From JAZNQN01 sp045590195 (lineage in GTDB: Bacteria; Bacillota; Clostridia; UMGS1883; UMGS1540): DNA of 64,000 nt. The translations under genes were made by a program, and so were the position numbers. The notes beneath the pieces were generated by a model. It searched no databases. It saw only the letters and a list, made by a program, of their open reading frames with translations, and was not told where the DNA came from. This document shows, in pieces, positions 16,572 through 24,885 of the stretch. The stretch lies in the NCBI GenBank assembly GCA_045590195.1, contig JAZNQN010000044.1:142845-206844 (forward strand), read 5' to 3'. The stretch's first letter is position 1; the number at the start of each line of letters is the position of its first letter.

Positions 16572-18005
16572 TTAAAGTTTGAAGTTTACGCTATCGTCGC
16601 CTTCGCCTTCAGCATTAAATTCATAATCTTTACCAGGCAAAATTGCGTTAAGTACGATACCGAGAATAGAAGCCACAGCCAAAGCTGAAAGTGAAATTGT
16701 TACAGAACCAATTGTAAATGTAGCGGCAGTTCCAAGACCAAGAGCTGAAACCAAAATTACAGCTGCAACAATTAAGTTACGGCTCTTTGTGAAGTCAACT
16801 TTGTTTTCAACAACGTTTCTGACACCGATTGCAGAAATCATACCATAAAGGATAAATGAAATACCACCGATTACAGCTGTTGGAATAACGTTTACCAAAG
16901 CTGCAAATTTAGGTGAGAACGAAAGAAGTACTGCGATTACAGCCGCAATACGAACAACCTTTGGATCGTATACTTTTGAAAGCGCCAAAACGCCTGTGTT
17001 TTCGCCATAAGTAGTATTTGCAGGACCACCGAAAATAGCTGAAAGTGATGTTGCAAGACCATCACCCATAAGTGAACGATGAAGACCGGGAGATGCGATA
17101 AAGTTTTTACCAACTGTTGAAGAAATAGCTGAAATATCGCCGATATGTTCCATCATTGTAGCAAGTGAAATTGGCATAATAGCAACAATTGAACTGATTA
17201 CAAGTGAAGTATTTGACCAGTCAACACCACCGAAAATTGTATTGTTCCATTTAATTGGGAAACCAATCCAAGCAGCTTCTTTAAGCTGATCAAGTGCTGA
17301 GGCTGAGAAAAGGCGCATATTGTCGCTTCCGAGGAAAGCAATATAGCTGTTTCCATCAGCACCAACGATTTCACTTCCGCCAACTAAAGCAAGAATTGCA
17401 CCAATAGCTACTGAACCGAGAACGCCAATTAAGATAGGAATAATTTTAGCCATTCCTTTGCCCCAGATGTTGAAAATTACAACAAGTGCAAGCGCGATAA
17501 CAGCCAAAAGCCAGTTTGATGTACAGTTTCCTACTGCACTGCCTGCAAGGCCAAGACCAATACAAATAATGATTGGGCCTGTTACTACAGGTGGGAAAAA
17601 CTTCATAACCTTTTTAATGCCAACGGCTTTAATAAGCCCAGCCAACACAAGGTATACAAGACCTGCCGCAGCAACACCTATTCCAGCGTATGGAAGAAGT
17701 TGTGCATTTGTCATTTCGCCTACACCTGCCATAGGTGCAATAGCTGCATATCCGCCCAAAAATGCGAATGATGAACCTAAAAATGCAGGAACTTTTCCGC
17801 CTGTTAAAAGGTGGAATAAAAGTGTTCCAAGACCTGCCATTAAAAGAGTTGTTGCAATGTCAAGTCCAGTTAACAAAGGCACGAGCACAGTTGCACCAAA
17901 CATTGCAAATGTGTGCTGAAAACCGAGAACTAACATCTTCGGTATGCCTAAAACCTTGGCATCATGAATACCTTCATTGCCGATAACAAATTTTTCTTTT
18001 GCCAC
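16572..18005 (-). CDS. uraA: Uracil permease, NCS2 family
   Basis: 477 aa with about 14 hydrophobic segments. NCS2 features: N-terminal LGFQHTFAMFGATVLVPLLTG, FLGSSFAFLGGY, and the motif FGGPANTTYGENTGVLALSKV near residue 330 that carries the substrate-binding glutamate. Proton-coupled uracil import is inferred from family and from the adjacent upp. A perfect promoter with an overlapping inverted repeat lies upstream. The leader is short, leaving no room for a PyrR-type attenuator, so control is more likely at initiation. Confidence 0.93.
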   Translation of the reverse strand: MAKEKFVIGNEGIHDAKVLGIPKMLVLGFQHTFAMFGATVLVPLLTGLDIATTLLMAGLGTLLFHLLTGGKVPAFLGSSFAFLGGYAAIAPMAGVGEMTNAQLLPYAGIGVAAAGLVYLVLAGLIKAVGIKKVMKFFPPVVTGPIIICIGLGLAGSAVGNCTSNWLLAVIALALVVIFNIWGKGMAKIIPILIGVLGSVAIGAILALVGGSEIVGADGNSYIAFLGSDNMRLFSASALDQLKEAAWIGFPIKWNNTIFGGVDWSNTSLVISSIVAIMPISLATMMEHIGDISAISSTVGKNFIASPGLHRSLMGDGLATSLSAIFGGPANTTYGENTGVLALSKVYDPKVVRIAAVIAVLLSFSPKFAALVNVIPTAVIGGISFILYGMISAIGVRNVVENKVDFTKSRNLIVAAVILVSALGLGTAATFTIGSVTISLSALAVASILGIVLNAILPGKDYEFNAEGEGDDSVNFKL

Positions 18006-18047
18006 TTGAATTACCTTCTTTCTTTTGAATTTAGTTTAACCTTTATT

Positions 18048-18076
18048 ATTATACATTATTTGACAAATGTTGTCAA
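18048..18076 (-). promoter_or_regulatory. Consensus promoter of uraA-upp with an overlapping inverted repeat
   Basis: Minus strand -35 TTGACA (18071-18076), 17-base spacer, -10 TATAAT (18048-18053), all consensus. TTGACAA (18060-18066) and TTGTCAA (18070-18076) form a 7-bp inverted repeat with a 3-base centre covering the -35 box, which could be a repressor operator. Confidence 0.8.
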
Positions 18077-18101
18077 CGAAAACATATAAAACAGTTTTAT
18101 A

Positions 18102-18130
18102 TTGAATTTTTTTGAAAAATAATATATAAT
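18102..18130 (+). promoter_or_regulatory. Promoter for the ABC-F gene
   Basis: -35 TTGAAT (18102-18107), 17-base spacer, -10 TATAAT (18125-18130), 30 bases before the ATG. Divergent from the uraA promoter. No attenuator-like leader is visible in the short untranslated region. Confidence 0.7.
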
Positions 18131-18160
18131 GTTAAAAGACAAAAATTTTGAGGTGAATTT

Positions 18161-20050
18161 ATGGCAATTTTAAGCATTGGAAGCCTTAGCAAAAGTTTTG
18201 GCGAAAATGTTCTTTTTGAAAATGTTTCGTTCTCTGTTTCTGAAAACGACAAAATTGGTTTTATTGGCGGAAACGGAGCAGGAAAAACTACTCTTTTTAA
18301 AATAATTTGCGGCGAAGAGCTTAAAGATAATGGAACGCTTTCTATCTCTTCCCAAATAAAAATTTCATATATGCAGCAGTTTCCTTTAAAAGATTCTGAA
18401 AAAACTGTTTACGATGAAGCACTTCAGGTTTTTTCATATCTTGAAGAAATTGAGAAAAAAGAAAAAGAAGTGACCGACAAAATAGCTCTAGGCCTTGATA
18501 TACCTAAATACATTGAGCTTCAGCACGATTTGAGAGTTCAGTTTGAAAATATGGGCGGACTTACCTATAAATCGAGGACCAGATCAATGCTTTTGGGGCT
18601 TGGTTTTTCGGAAAATGACTTAGATTTACCTGTATCCGCTTTAAGCGGTGGCGAAAAAACAAGGGTTTCGCTTGCAAAAATGCTTTTATCTGACTCTGAT
18701 TTACTTCTTCTTGACGAGCCTACAAATCATCTTGACATGGATGCGGTGGCTTTTCTGGAGGACTACTTAAAAGCCTGGAAAAAAGCTTTTATCGTAATTT
18801 CTCACGACCGCTATTTTCTTGACAGCGTAACAGAAAAAACAATGGAGCTTGAAAACAAAAATTTAAAGCTTTTCAATGCGCCTTATTCTAAATATTTAAG
18901 TTTTAAGGAAAACGACTGGGAAATTACCAAGAAACACTACGAAAACGATTTAAAAGAAATTAAGCGAATTGAAGGAATAATTGAACAGCAGCGAAGATGG
19001 AACAGAGAAAAAAACATCAGAACGGCTGAAAGCAAACAGAAAATGCTTGACAAAATGGTTTCAAACCTCAAAAAGCCTGATGCCCTTCAAAAAGATGTTG
19101 CAATTTCTTTTTCGGCTAAAGTACAAAGCGGATTTGATGTTTTAAAATGCGATTCACTTTCAAAAGCATTTGATAGTGAACAGCTTTTCAGCAACTTGTC
19201 CATTGACATTAAAAGAGGCGACCGTGCGTTTATTATTGGCGGTAACGGAACAGGAAAATCTACGCTATTTAATATAATAACCAGACGTATTGAAGCCGAC
19301 AGCGGAACTTTTTCCCTTGGTACAAAGGTTGATTTGGGATATTTTGACCAGCACTCTTCCGACCTTTCTGCATCAGGAACAGTAATTTCAGAAATAAGAA
19401 ATGCACATCCACAGATGACTGATACGGAAATAAGATGCGCTCTGGCAGGATTTTTATTCTTTGGCGATGATGTTTTTAAAGAAATTTCTGCCCTCAGCGG
19501 TGGCGAAAGAGCCAGGGTTGCCTTACTTAAGCTTATGCTTTCAGGCCACAATTTACTGCTTCTTGACGAGCCTACAAACCATCTTGACATTAAAAGCCGT
19601 GAGGCGCTTGAAGATGCGCTTTTATCTTACAACGGAACTGTTCTGGCAATTTCTCACGACCGTTATTTTATAAACAAGCTTGCAACAAGAATTTATGCTT
19701 TGCAAAAAAATGGTATGAGCCTTTATGAAGGTAATTATGATTATTACAAGCAGAAAAAGATTGAGGCTACGCCTCAGGCGGTTAAATCCCCCAAAAAAGA
19801 AAATACTTACGAAATTCAAAAAGCTGAAAGAGCCGAGCTTAAACGCCTTCAGCGAAATTTAGAAAAATGTGAAGGCGATATTGCCAAAAACGAAGAAAGA
19901 GTAAAAACACTTGAAGAAGAGCTTTTAAAAGCAGGCTCAGATTACGTTAAGGCCACAGAAATCACCGAAGAAATTTCCGCTTTAAACGAGGCTTTGGCAG
20001 ATTTATACGCACTTTGGGAGGAGCTTTCTTTAAAGCTTTCGGAAAATTAA
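18161..20050 (+). CDS. ABC-F family ATPase
   Basis: 629 aa with two ABC cassettes and no membrane domain. Walker A GGNGAGKTTL (~residue 37) and GGNGTGKSTL (~residue 363); signatures ALSGGEKTRV and ALSGGERARV; Walker B LLLDEPTNHLD in both. A helical interdomain linker (~residues 240-320) and a C-terminal coiled coil (~540-629, KRLQRNLEKCEGDIAKNEE) are present. Soluble ABC-F proteins act on the ribosome in translation quality control or antibiotic protection. The form with a C-terminal coiled coil resembles Uup/YdiF, so a housekeeping role is more likely than resistance. AGGTGA site before ATG 18161. It converges on dacA with a 4-base overlap. Confidence 0.92.
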   Translation: MAILSIGSLSKSFGENVLFENVSFSVSENDKIGFIGGNGAGKTTLFKIICGEELKDNGTLSISSQIKISYMQQFPLKDSEKTVYDEALQVFSYLEEIEKKEKEVTDKIALGLDIPKYIELQHDLRVQFENMGGLTYKSRTRSMLLGLGFSENDLDLPVSALSGGEKTRVSLAKMLLSDSDLLLLDEPTNHLDMDAVAFLEDYLKAWKKAFIVISHDRYFLDSVTEKTMELENKNLKLFNAPYSKYLSFKENDWEITKKHYENDLKEIKRIEGIIEQQRRWNREKNIRTAESKQKMLDKMVSNLKKPDALQKDVAISFSAKVQSGFDVLKCDSLSKAFDSEQLFSNLSIDIKRGDRAFIIGGNGTGKSTLFNIITRRIEADSGTFSLGTKVDLGYFDQHSSDLSASGTVISEIRNAHPQMTDTEIRCALAGFLFFGDDVFKEISALSGGERARVALLKLMLSGHNLLLLDEPTNHLDIKSREALEDALLSYNGTVLAISHDRYFINKLATRIYALQKNGMSLYEGNYDYYKQKKIEATPQAVKSPKKENTYEIQKAERAELKRLQRNLEKCEGDIAKNEERVKTLEEELLKAGSDYVKATEITEEISALNEALADLYALWEELSLKLSEN

Positions 20051-21147
20051 TAAAATACTCCCACAAATATTTTTACGCTTTTTTTGAAAAGCTCATAAAA
20101 ATTATCTTTTTCTGGGAGCAGTACATCGCGGTTTGAAATAAGCGCACACTCTCCCATTTTAACTCCATTTAAAGTAACTGTGACCTTTCCCACCTTTTGC
20201 CCCCTCTTTACGGGCAGGGTAATTTTCAGGGGAAGGTCGGTATATTTTTCAAGGTTTTTAGCTTCGGCATCGCTTAAGAACACTCCAATATTGTTTTCAC
20301 ACACAACGGGTACTCTTTCGCCGTTTTCTGCCATTATTTCGCCAAACTCACTTCCGCCCTCAACAGGAATTATAAGCTTATAGTTTTCATATATGTAATC
20401 AAAAAGCTTTGTATGGTCGCTCCAGTCATCAGGGGCGTTTAATGTTACGGCAATTATTCTTTTTCCGCCTCTTTCGCAGGCAGAAACCAAACAACGGCCG
20501 CTTTTTTTGGTGTAGCCGGTTTTAACCCCTATTACCCCATCACACATTTTTAAAAGCTTATTATGGTTTGTATAAGTTGCCCTTTCAGTTGTTTTCTGCC
20601 ATGTGGCGGCTATTTCTGCAAAAAGTTTATTATTCATTGCGTGGGCAGTTATTTTAGCCATATCAAGGGCAGTTGTAATATGCCCTTCTTCATCAAGGCC
20701 GTTTGGGTTTTTAAAGCTTGTTTGCAAGGCTCCGATTTCGTGTGCACGCTGTGTCATTTTTTCTGCAAAAGCAGATACGTTTCCGCTAATATGCTCGGCA
20801 AGGGCAACGGCGGCATCGTTACCTGAGGGCAGCATAAGCCCCCACAAAAGCTCGGAAACAGTTACTTTTTCCCCTACTTTTAAATACATTGAACTGCCTT
20901 CCTGATATGCGGCGTTTTGAGAAACAGTTACTATTTCATCGCCTTTTCCATATTCGCAGGCCAAAAGTGCCGTCATAATTTTTGTTGTGCTTGCCATAGT
21001 CATCGGTGCAGTTGCATTTTTTGAATATAGTACTCTGCCGTTTTCGGCATCTATTACTACTGCGCTTCTGGCTGAAAGGTTTAACCCATCAGCATACACA
21101 GAGCAGGATAATATTAAAAATACTAAAATTACACTTATTCTTTTCAA
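20047..21147 (-). CDS. dacA: D-alanyl-D-alanine carboxypeptidase (low-molecular-weight PBP, peptidase S11)
   Basis: Trims the terminal D-alanine of peptidoglycan pentapeptides outside the membrane. Signal peptide MKRISVILVFLILSCSVYADG. Active-site motifs: SxxK in ASTTKIMTALLA, SxN in LPSGNDAAVALAEH, KTG in VIGVKTGYTKKSGR, all intact. The C-terminal beta domain has a final hydrophobic or amphipathic anchor. Start is placed at TTG 21147 because GGGTGA is 5 bases upstream; the GTG at 21156 has no site. The ribosome binding site lies inside the hairpin that ends the mgl operon. It follows mglC on the same strand. Confidence 0.93.
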   Translation of the reverse strand: MKRISVILVFLILSCSVYADGLNLSARSAVVIDAENGRVLYSKNATAPMTMASTTKIMTALLACEYGKGDEIVTVSQNAAYQEGSSMYLKVGEKVTVSELLWGLMLPSGNDAAVALAEHISGNVSAFAEKMTQRAHEIGALQTSFKNPNGLDEEGHITTALDMAKITAHAMNNKLFAEIAATWQKTTERATYTNHNKLLKMCDGVIGVKTGYTKKSGRCLVSACERGGKRIIAVTLNAPDDWSDHTKLFDYIYENYKLIIPVEGGSEFGEIMAENGERVPVVCENNIGVFLSDAEAKNLEKYTDLPLKITLPVKRGQKVGKVTVTLNGVKMGECALISNRDVLLPEKDNFYELFKKSVKIFVGVFY

Positions 21148-21183
21148 AAAAATCACCCATATAAACTATATGAGTGATTTTTT
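21145..21183. terminator. Hairpin between mglC and dacA
   Basis: AATCAC/GTGATT and CATATA/TATATG form a 12-bp stem with one mismatch, flanked by A- and T-runs on both sides. In the minus direction it can terminate the mgl message. Its distal arm contains the dacA ribosome binding site, so read-through transcripts would have that site paired. Confidence 0.8.
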
Positions 21184-21192
21184 GAAATTTGC

Positions 21193-22215
21193 TTACTTTT
21201 TAACAAGATATTTTCTTACATCAATTGAAACTGCAAGAATAATAATTATGCCCTTTATTATATACTGCAGATACGGGCTTACGCCTATAAAATTAAGTCC
21301 GTAATTTATAAACTGCAAAATAACTGTTCCTATTAAAACCCCCGGAATTGTTCCAACGCCGCCTGAAAACGAAACGCCACCAACTACGCAGGCCGAAATT
21401 GCATCAAGCTCATAGTTTATGCCCGTATTACTGGTTGCCGAGCCTATTCGTCCTGCCTCAAGGAAACCGGCAATACCATATAAAATGCCCGAAATTATAA
21501 AAATTGTTATTATATTCTTTGCCAGGTTTACGCCCGAAACTGCTGCCGCTTCGGGGTTTCCGCCAATTGCGAACATATTTCTGCCAAGGCGGGTTTTGTT
21601 CCATATAAACCACATAATTGCCGCTATAACAATAAGATAAATTATAAGATACGGCAACTCGAAACTGCCTATTTTAAGAGAGCCTGTTACAAAGTTTGTA
21701 TACCTTTCATCAAAATTTGCAATCGGCTGTGCGCCAAGTGGTGGTCGGTCGATATAAATACAGGAAAGGCCATAGGCAATAAGCTGTGTTCCAAGGGTTA
21801 TAATAAATGCGTGAACCTTAAGCTTTGCCACGCCAAAACCGTTTACCGCACCAAACGCAGCACCTACTGCCGCAGAAATTAAAAGCGGCACAATTATAGG
21901 TAGTTGCGGCAAATCGGGATACATTCTTGAAGAATAGCTTACCGACTGCAAAAGCGATGCCGCAAGTATTGCGGTAAGGCCTAAAATTCTGCCGGCAGAA
22001 AGGTCGGTTCCCTGAAGCACTATAAGCCCTGCAACCCCCAAAGCCAGAATACCCCTTGTTGAAGCCTGGCTTAAAATGTTTGTTATATTACGAAGTGATA
22101 CAAACGATGGGTCTTTAATTATTACCGCCAGTATCATAATTCCAAGCACTATATATAAAGAATAGTTCAGTAAAAAATCCTGAATTTTTCTCTTGTTTAC
22201 ACCTTGTAAATTCAT
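21193..22215 (-). CDS. mglC: Galactose/methyl-galactoside ABC transporter, permease
   Basis: 340 aa, about 8-10 transmembrane helices, with the sugar-permease signature AAAVSGVNLAKNIITIFIIS and GGVSFSGGVGTIPGVLIG typical of the CUT2 (ribose/galactose) group. Forms the membrane pore with MglA as ATPase and MglB as binding protein. It is the last of three adjacent minus-strand genes, 14 bases after mglA, and ends just before a hairpin terminator. Confidence 0.92.
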   Translation of the reverse strand: MNLQGVNKRKIQDFLLNYSLYIVLGIMILAVIIKDPSFVSLRNITNILSQASTRGILALGVAGLIVLQGTDLSAGRILGLTAILAASLLQSVSYSSRMYPDLPQLPIIVPLLISAAVGAAFGAVNGFGVAKLKVHAFIITLGTQLIAYGLSCIYIDRPPLGAQPIANFDERYTNFVTGSLKIGSFELPYLIIYLIVIAAIMWFIWNKTRLGRNMFAIGGNPEAAAVSGVNLAKNIITIFIISGILYGIAGFLEAGRIGSATSNTGINYELDAISACVVGGVSFSGGVGTIPGVLIGTVILQFINYGLNFIGVSPYLQYIIKGIIIILAVSIDVRKYLVKK

Positions 22216-22229
22216 AAATACGCTCCTAA

Positions 22230-23723
22230 TCAGATATATTTTGCCGCATATTCCATAATTTTTTCCTGAGTTAAATTCTTTGTTTCTTCAATTGCCGCAA
22301 CCCTTCCGCCTGACATAATGAGTATTTTATCGCAAATGCCAAGCAGTTCACTCATTTCGGATGAAACTACTATAATTCCTTTTCCGCTTGCCGCAAGGTC
22401 GATTATAAGCTGATAAATTTCAAATTTAGCGCCAACATCAATACCCCTTGTAGGCTCATCAAGAAGTAGAATTTCGGGCGTTGTTAAAAGCCATCTGCCA
22501 AGCAGAACCTTTTGCTGATTTCCGCCTGAAAGTGTTCTGATAAACGTTTTTTTAGAAGGAGTTTTAACCCTTATTTTATCAATAACCCAGTCGGTATCAC
22601 TATTCATTTTCCTGCCGCTTAAAACGCCGAAGCTTGCATATTTTTTAAGGTTTGCAATAGTTGAATTAAAGGTTATGTCAAGGCCTGAAAAAATACCTGT
22701 GGCACGCCGCTCCTCTGTTAAAAGTGCAAAGCCGTTTTTAATTGCCGCGGCACAGTTTTTATTATCAATTTCCTTGCCGTGAAGATATATTTTACCGCTT
22801 TCTTTCTTCTTTATTCCAAAAAGCAGTTCCAAAAGTTCAGTTCGCCTTGAGCCAACAAGGCCTGCAACGCCTAAAATTTCGCCCTTTCGCAATGTAAAGC
22901 TTACGTTTTTTACTTTTGGTTCGTATTTACCGCAAAGGTCTTTTGCCTCTAAAATAACTTCGCCGGGAGTGTTTTTCTTTTCAGGAAAACGGCTTTCAAG
23001 GTCACGCCCTACCATAAGTTTTATAATTTTATCAGTTGTAAGCGATGCGGCAGGCTCGGTTGTAATCCACTTTCCGTCACGCATTATTGTAACTTCGTCG
23101 CATATAGTTAAAATTTCTTCCATTTTGTGAGAAATATAAATAATTCCGCAACCATCTTTTTTAAGCTTTTCAATTATTTTAAAAAGGCTTTCGCTTTCAC
23201 TTTCAGTAAGGGATGATGTTGGCTCATCGAGCACTAAAATTTTAGCGCCATATGAAACCGCACGGGCTATTTCAACCATTTGCCTTTGCGAAACCGAAAG
23301 CTTTCCCATTTTTATTTTGGGGTCTACATTTATTCCAAGGCTTTCGAAAATGCTTTTCGTATCTCTATACATTTTCTTTCGGTCAATAATTCCGCCTTTA
23401 GTCGGAAATCTTCCAAGCCACATATTATCCATAATATCACGCTGAAGCACCTGATTTAATTCCTGATGCACCATTGCAACACCACGCTCAAGCGCTTGTT
23501 TGGGATTTTTAAAATCAACCTTTTGGCCGTTTATTAAAATTTCGCCCTCATCTTTGCTATAAACTCCGAAAAGGCATTTCATAAGAGTTGATTTTCCTGC
23601 TCCGTTTTCGCCCATAAGGGCGTGGGTACTGCCTTTTTTTACGTTTAAGTTAACCTTATCAAGAGCCCTCACACCGGGGAACTGCTTGCTGATGCCTCGC
23701 ATTTGGAGCAAATATTCTTCCAT
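22230..23723 (-). CDS. mglA: Galactose/methyl-galactoside ABC transporter, double ATP-binding subunit
   Basis: 497 aa, two fused ABC domains, as in the CUT2 class. The first has Walker A GENGAGKSTL (~residue 38), signature LSVSQRQMVEIAR and Walker B ILVLDEPTSSL. The second has a degenerate P-loop (GLVGSRRTELLELLFG), signature LSGGNQQKVLLGR and DEPTRGIDVGAK. The degenerate second P-loop is normal for this family. Start ATG 23723 with GGAGGGGGAGG upstream. Lies between mglB and mglC. Confidence 0.94.
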   Translation of the reverse strand: MEEYLLQMRGISKQFPGVRALDKVNLNVKKGSTHALMGENGAGKSTLMKCLFGVYSKDEGEILINGQKVDFKNPKQALERGVAMVHQELNQVLQRDIMDNMWLGRFPTKGGIIDRKKMYRDTKSIFESLGINVDPKIKMGKLSVSQRQMVEIARAVSYGAKILVLDEPTSSLTESESESLFKIIEKLKKDGCGIIYISHKMEEILTICDEVTIMRDGKWITTEPAASLTTDKIIKLMVGRDLESRFPEKKNTPGEVILEAKDLCGKYEPKVKNVSFTLRKGEILGVAGLVGSRRTELLELLFGIKKKESGKIYLHGKEIDNKNCAAAIKNGFALLTEERRATGIFSGLDITFNSTIANLKKYASFGVLSGRKMNSDTDWVIDKIRVKTPSKKTFIRTLSGGNQQKVLLGRWLLTTPEILLLDEPTRGIDVGAKFEIYQLIIDLAASGKGIIVVSSEMSELLGICDKILIMSGGRVAAIEETKNLTQEKIMEYAAKYI

Positions 23724-23744
23724 AGCCTCCCCCTCCTCTCAAAA

Positions 23745-24773
23745 TTACTGGCCGCTGTAGGGTTTATAAGGAATTCTTACTGCAACTGAGCTTTCATCGT
23801 ACATATATCCCGTTCCGTCGAGATATTCTTTGCCTGCGGCGGCATTCATAGCCGCGGCAAACAAAATGTTGCCCATTTCTTCGCCATCCTGAAGCACTGT
23901 ACCTGTCATATATTTTTTAGAAATAAGCTCTTTTGCCGCATCGGTTGCATCAACGCCGACTACAGGAATAAATTTACTGCTGTCGCCCTTATTATAGCCT
24001 ACTGCCTGAAGTGCCGCAATTGCGCCCTGAGCCATACCATCGTTATTGGCTACAACAAATTCAATTTTATTGCCGTATTTTGAAAGCCAGGCCTCCATTG
24101 CACGATTTGCAAGCTCAGTATCCCAGTTACAGACCTGAAGTTCAAGCTCTTCGCACTTAACGCCATTTTCCTCGGCAGTTTTAATTGAATACTCTGTTCT
24201 TGCAACGGCTTCGGGGTTATCAGGCTCGCCTTTAAACATTACATACTGCATAACGCCATCGCCATTTGTATCGTAATTTCCGCCTTTCCAGGTTTCGGCA
24301 ATAATCTGCCCCTGAATTATGCCTGCATCTTTGGCGTTTGTACCAATAAATCTTGCCTTATCGTATGATTTTAAAATTTCTTCAGAAGGCTCTCGATTGA
24401 AGAAAATAAGCGGAATCCCCGCGTTTTTTGCCTTTGAAACAATTGTTCCTGCCGCTCCTACATCTACTATATTTACAAGCAACACGTCAACGCCTTTCTG
24501 AATTAAAAGGTCAACCTGGTCGTTTTGAGTTCCCTGGTCGTTTTTACCGTCGTTTAAGAAAAGCTGTGCATTGCCCTGTGCTCTTTTTTCCAAAGTCTGG
24601 CGAACTGTTGAAATATAAGTATCGTCATATTTGTATATGCATACGCCAATTTTTGGCGCATCCATATTGTCAGTTAAAGTTGCTCCGTTCTCATCGGCTC
24701 CGCCGCTTTCTCCACAGCCCGCCAGAATACACATTACACATATAAGCATTAAAGCTAAAAATCTTTTTTTCAA
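23745..24773 (-). CDS. mglB: Galactose/methyl-galactoside-binding lipoprotein
   Basis: 342 aa. Lipoprotein signal with lipobox ILAGC (cysteine near residue 20). The mature part is a type I periplasmic-binding fold: IGVCIYKYDDTYISTVRQ, LLVNIVDVGAAGTIV, FFNREPS, FVVANNDGMAQGAIAAL, VVGVDATDAA. These match glucose/galactose-binding proteins, including the Asn-Arg and Asp-Asp sugar contacts. Start is placed at TTG 24773, 7 bases after AAAGGA; ATG 24782 would overlap the site. Sugar specificity is inferred from similarity; related proteins bind other monosaccharides, and the adjacent glucuronate isomerase gene leaves this open. Confidence 0.9.
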   Translation of the reverse strand: MKKRFLALMLICVMCILAGCGESGGADENGATLTDNMDAPKIGVCIYKYDDTYISTVRQTLEKRAQGNAQLFLNDGKNDQGTQNDQVDLLIQKGVDVLLVNIVDVGAAGTIVSKAKNAGIPLIFFNREPSEEILKSYDKARFIGTNAKDAGIIQGQIIAETWKGGNYDTNGDGVMQYVMFKGEPDNPEAVARTEYSIKTAEENGVKCEELELQVCNWDTELANRAMEAWLSKYGNKIEFVVANNDGMAQGAIAALQAVGYNKGDSSKFIPVVGVDATDAAKELISKKYMTGTVLQDGEEMGNILFAAAMNAAAGKEYLDGTGYMYDESSVAVRIPYKPYSGQ

Positions 24774-24844
24774 AATAGTCATCCTTTCTTTTAATAATTT
24801 TGTTTGCTAAATTCATTGTTTCCAAAAAATTTAAAAGTATAACA

Positions 24845-24872
24845 AAAAAAGAACTCCGAAGAGTTCTTTTTG
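24845..24872 (-). terminator. Terminator after uxaC
   Basis: GAACTC and GAGTTC pair around a CGAA loop with A-run and T-run extending the stem on both sides. It lies between the uxaC stop and mglB, so mgl probably needs its own promoter in the ~70 bases that follow. Confidence 0.85.
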
Positions 24873-24885
24873 TTATGAGAAATTT

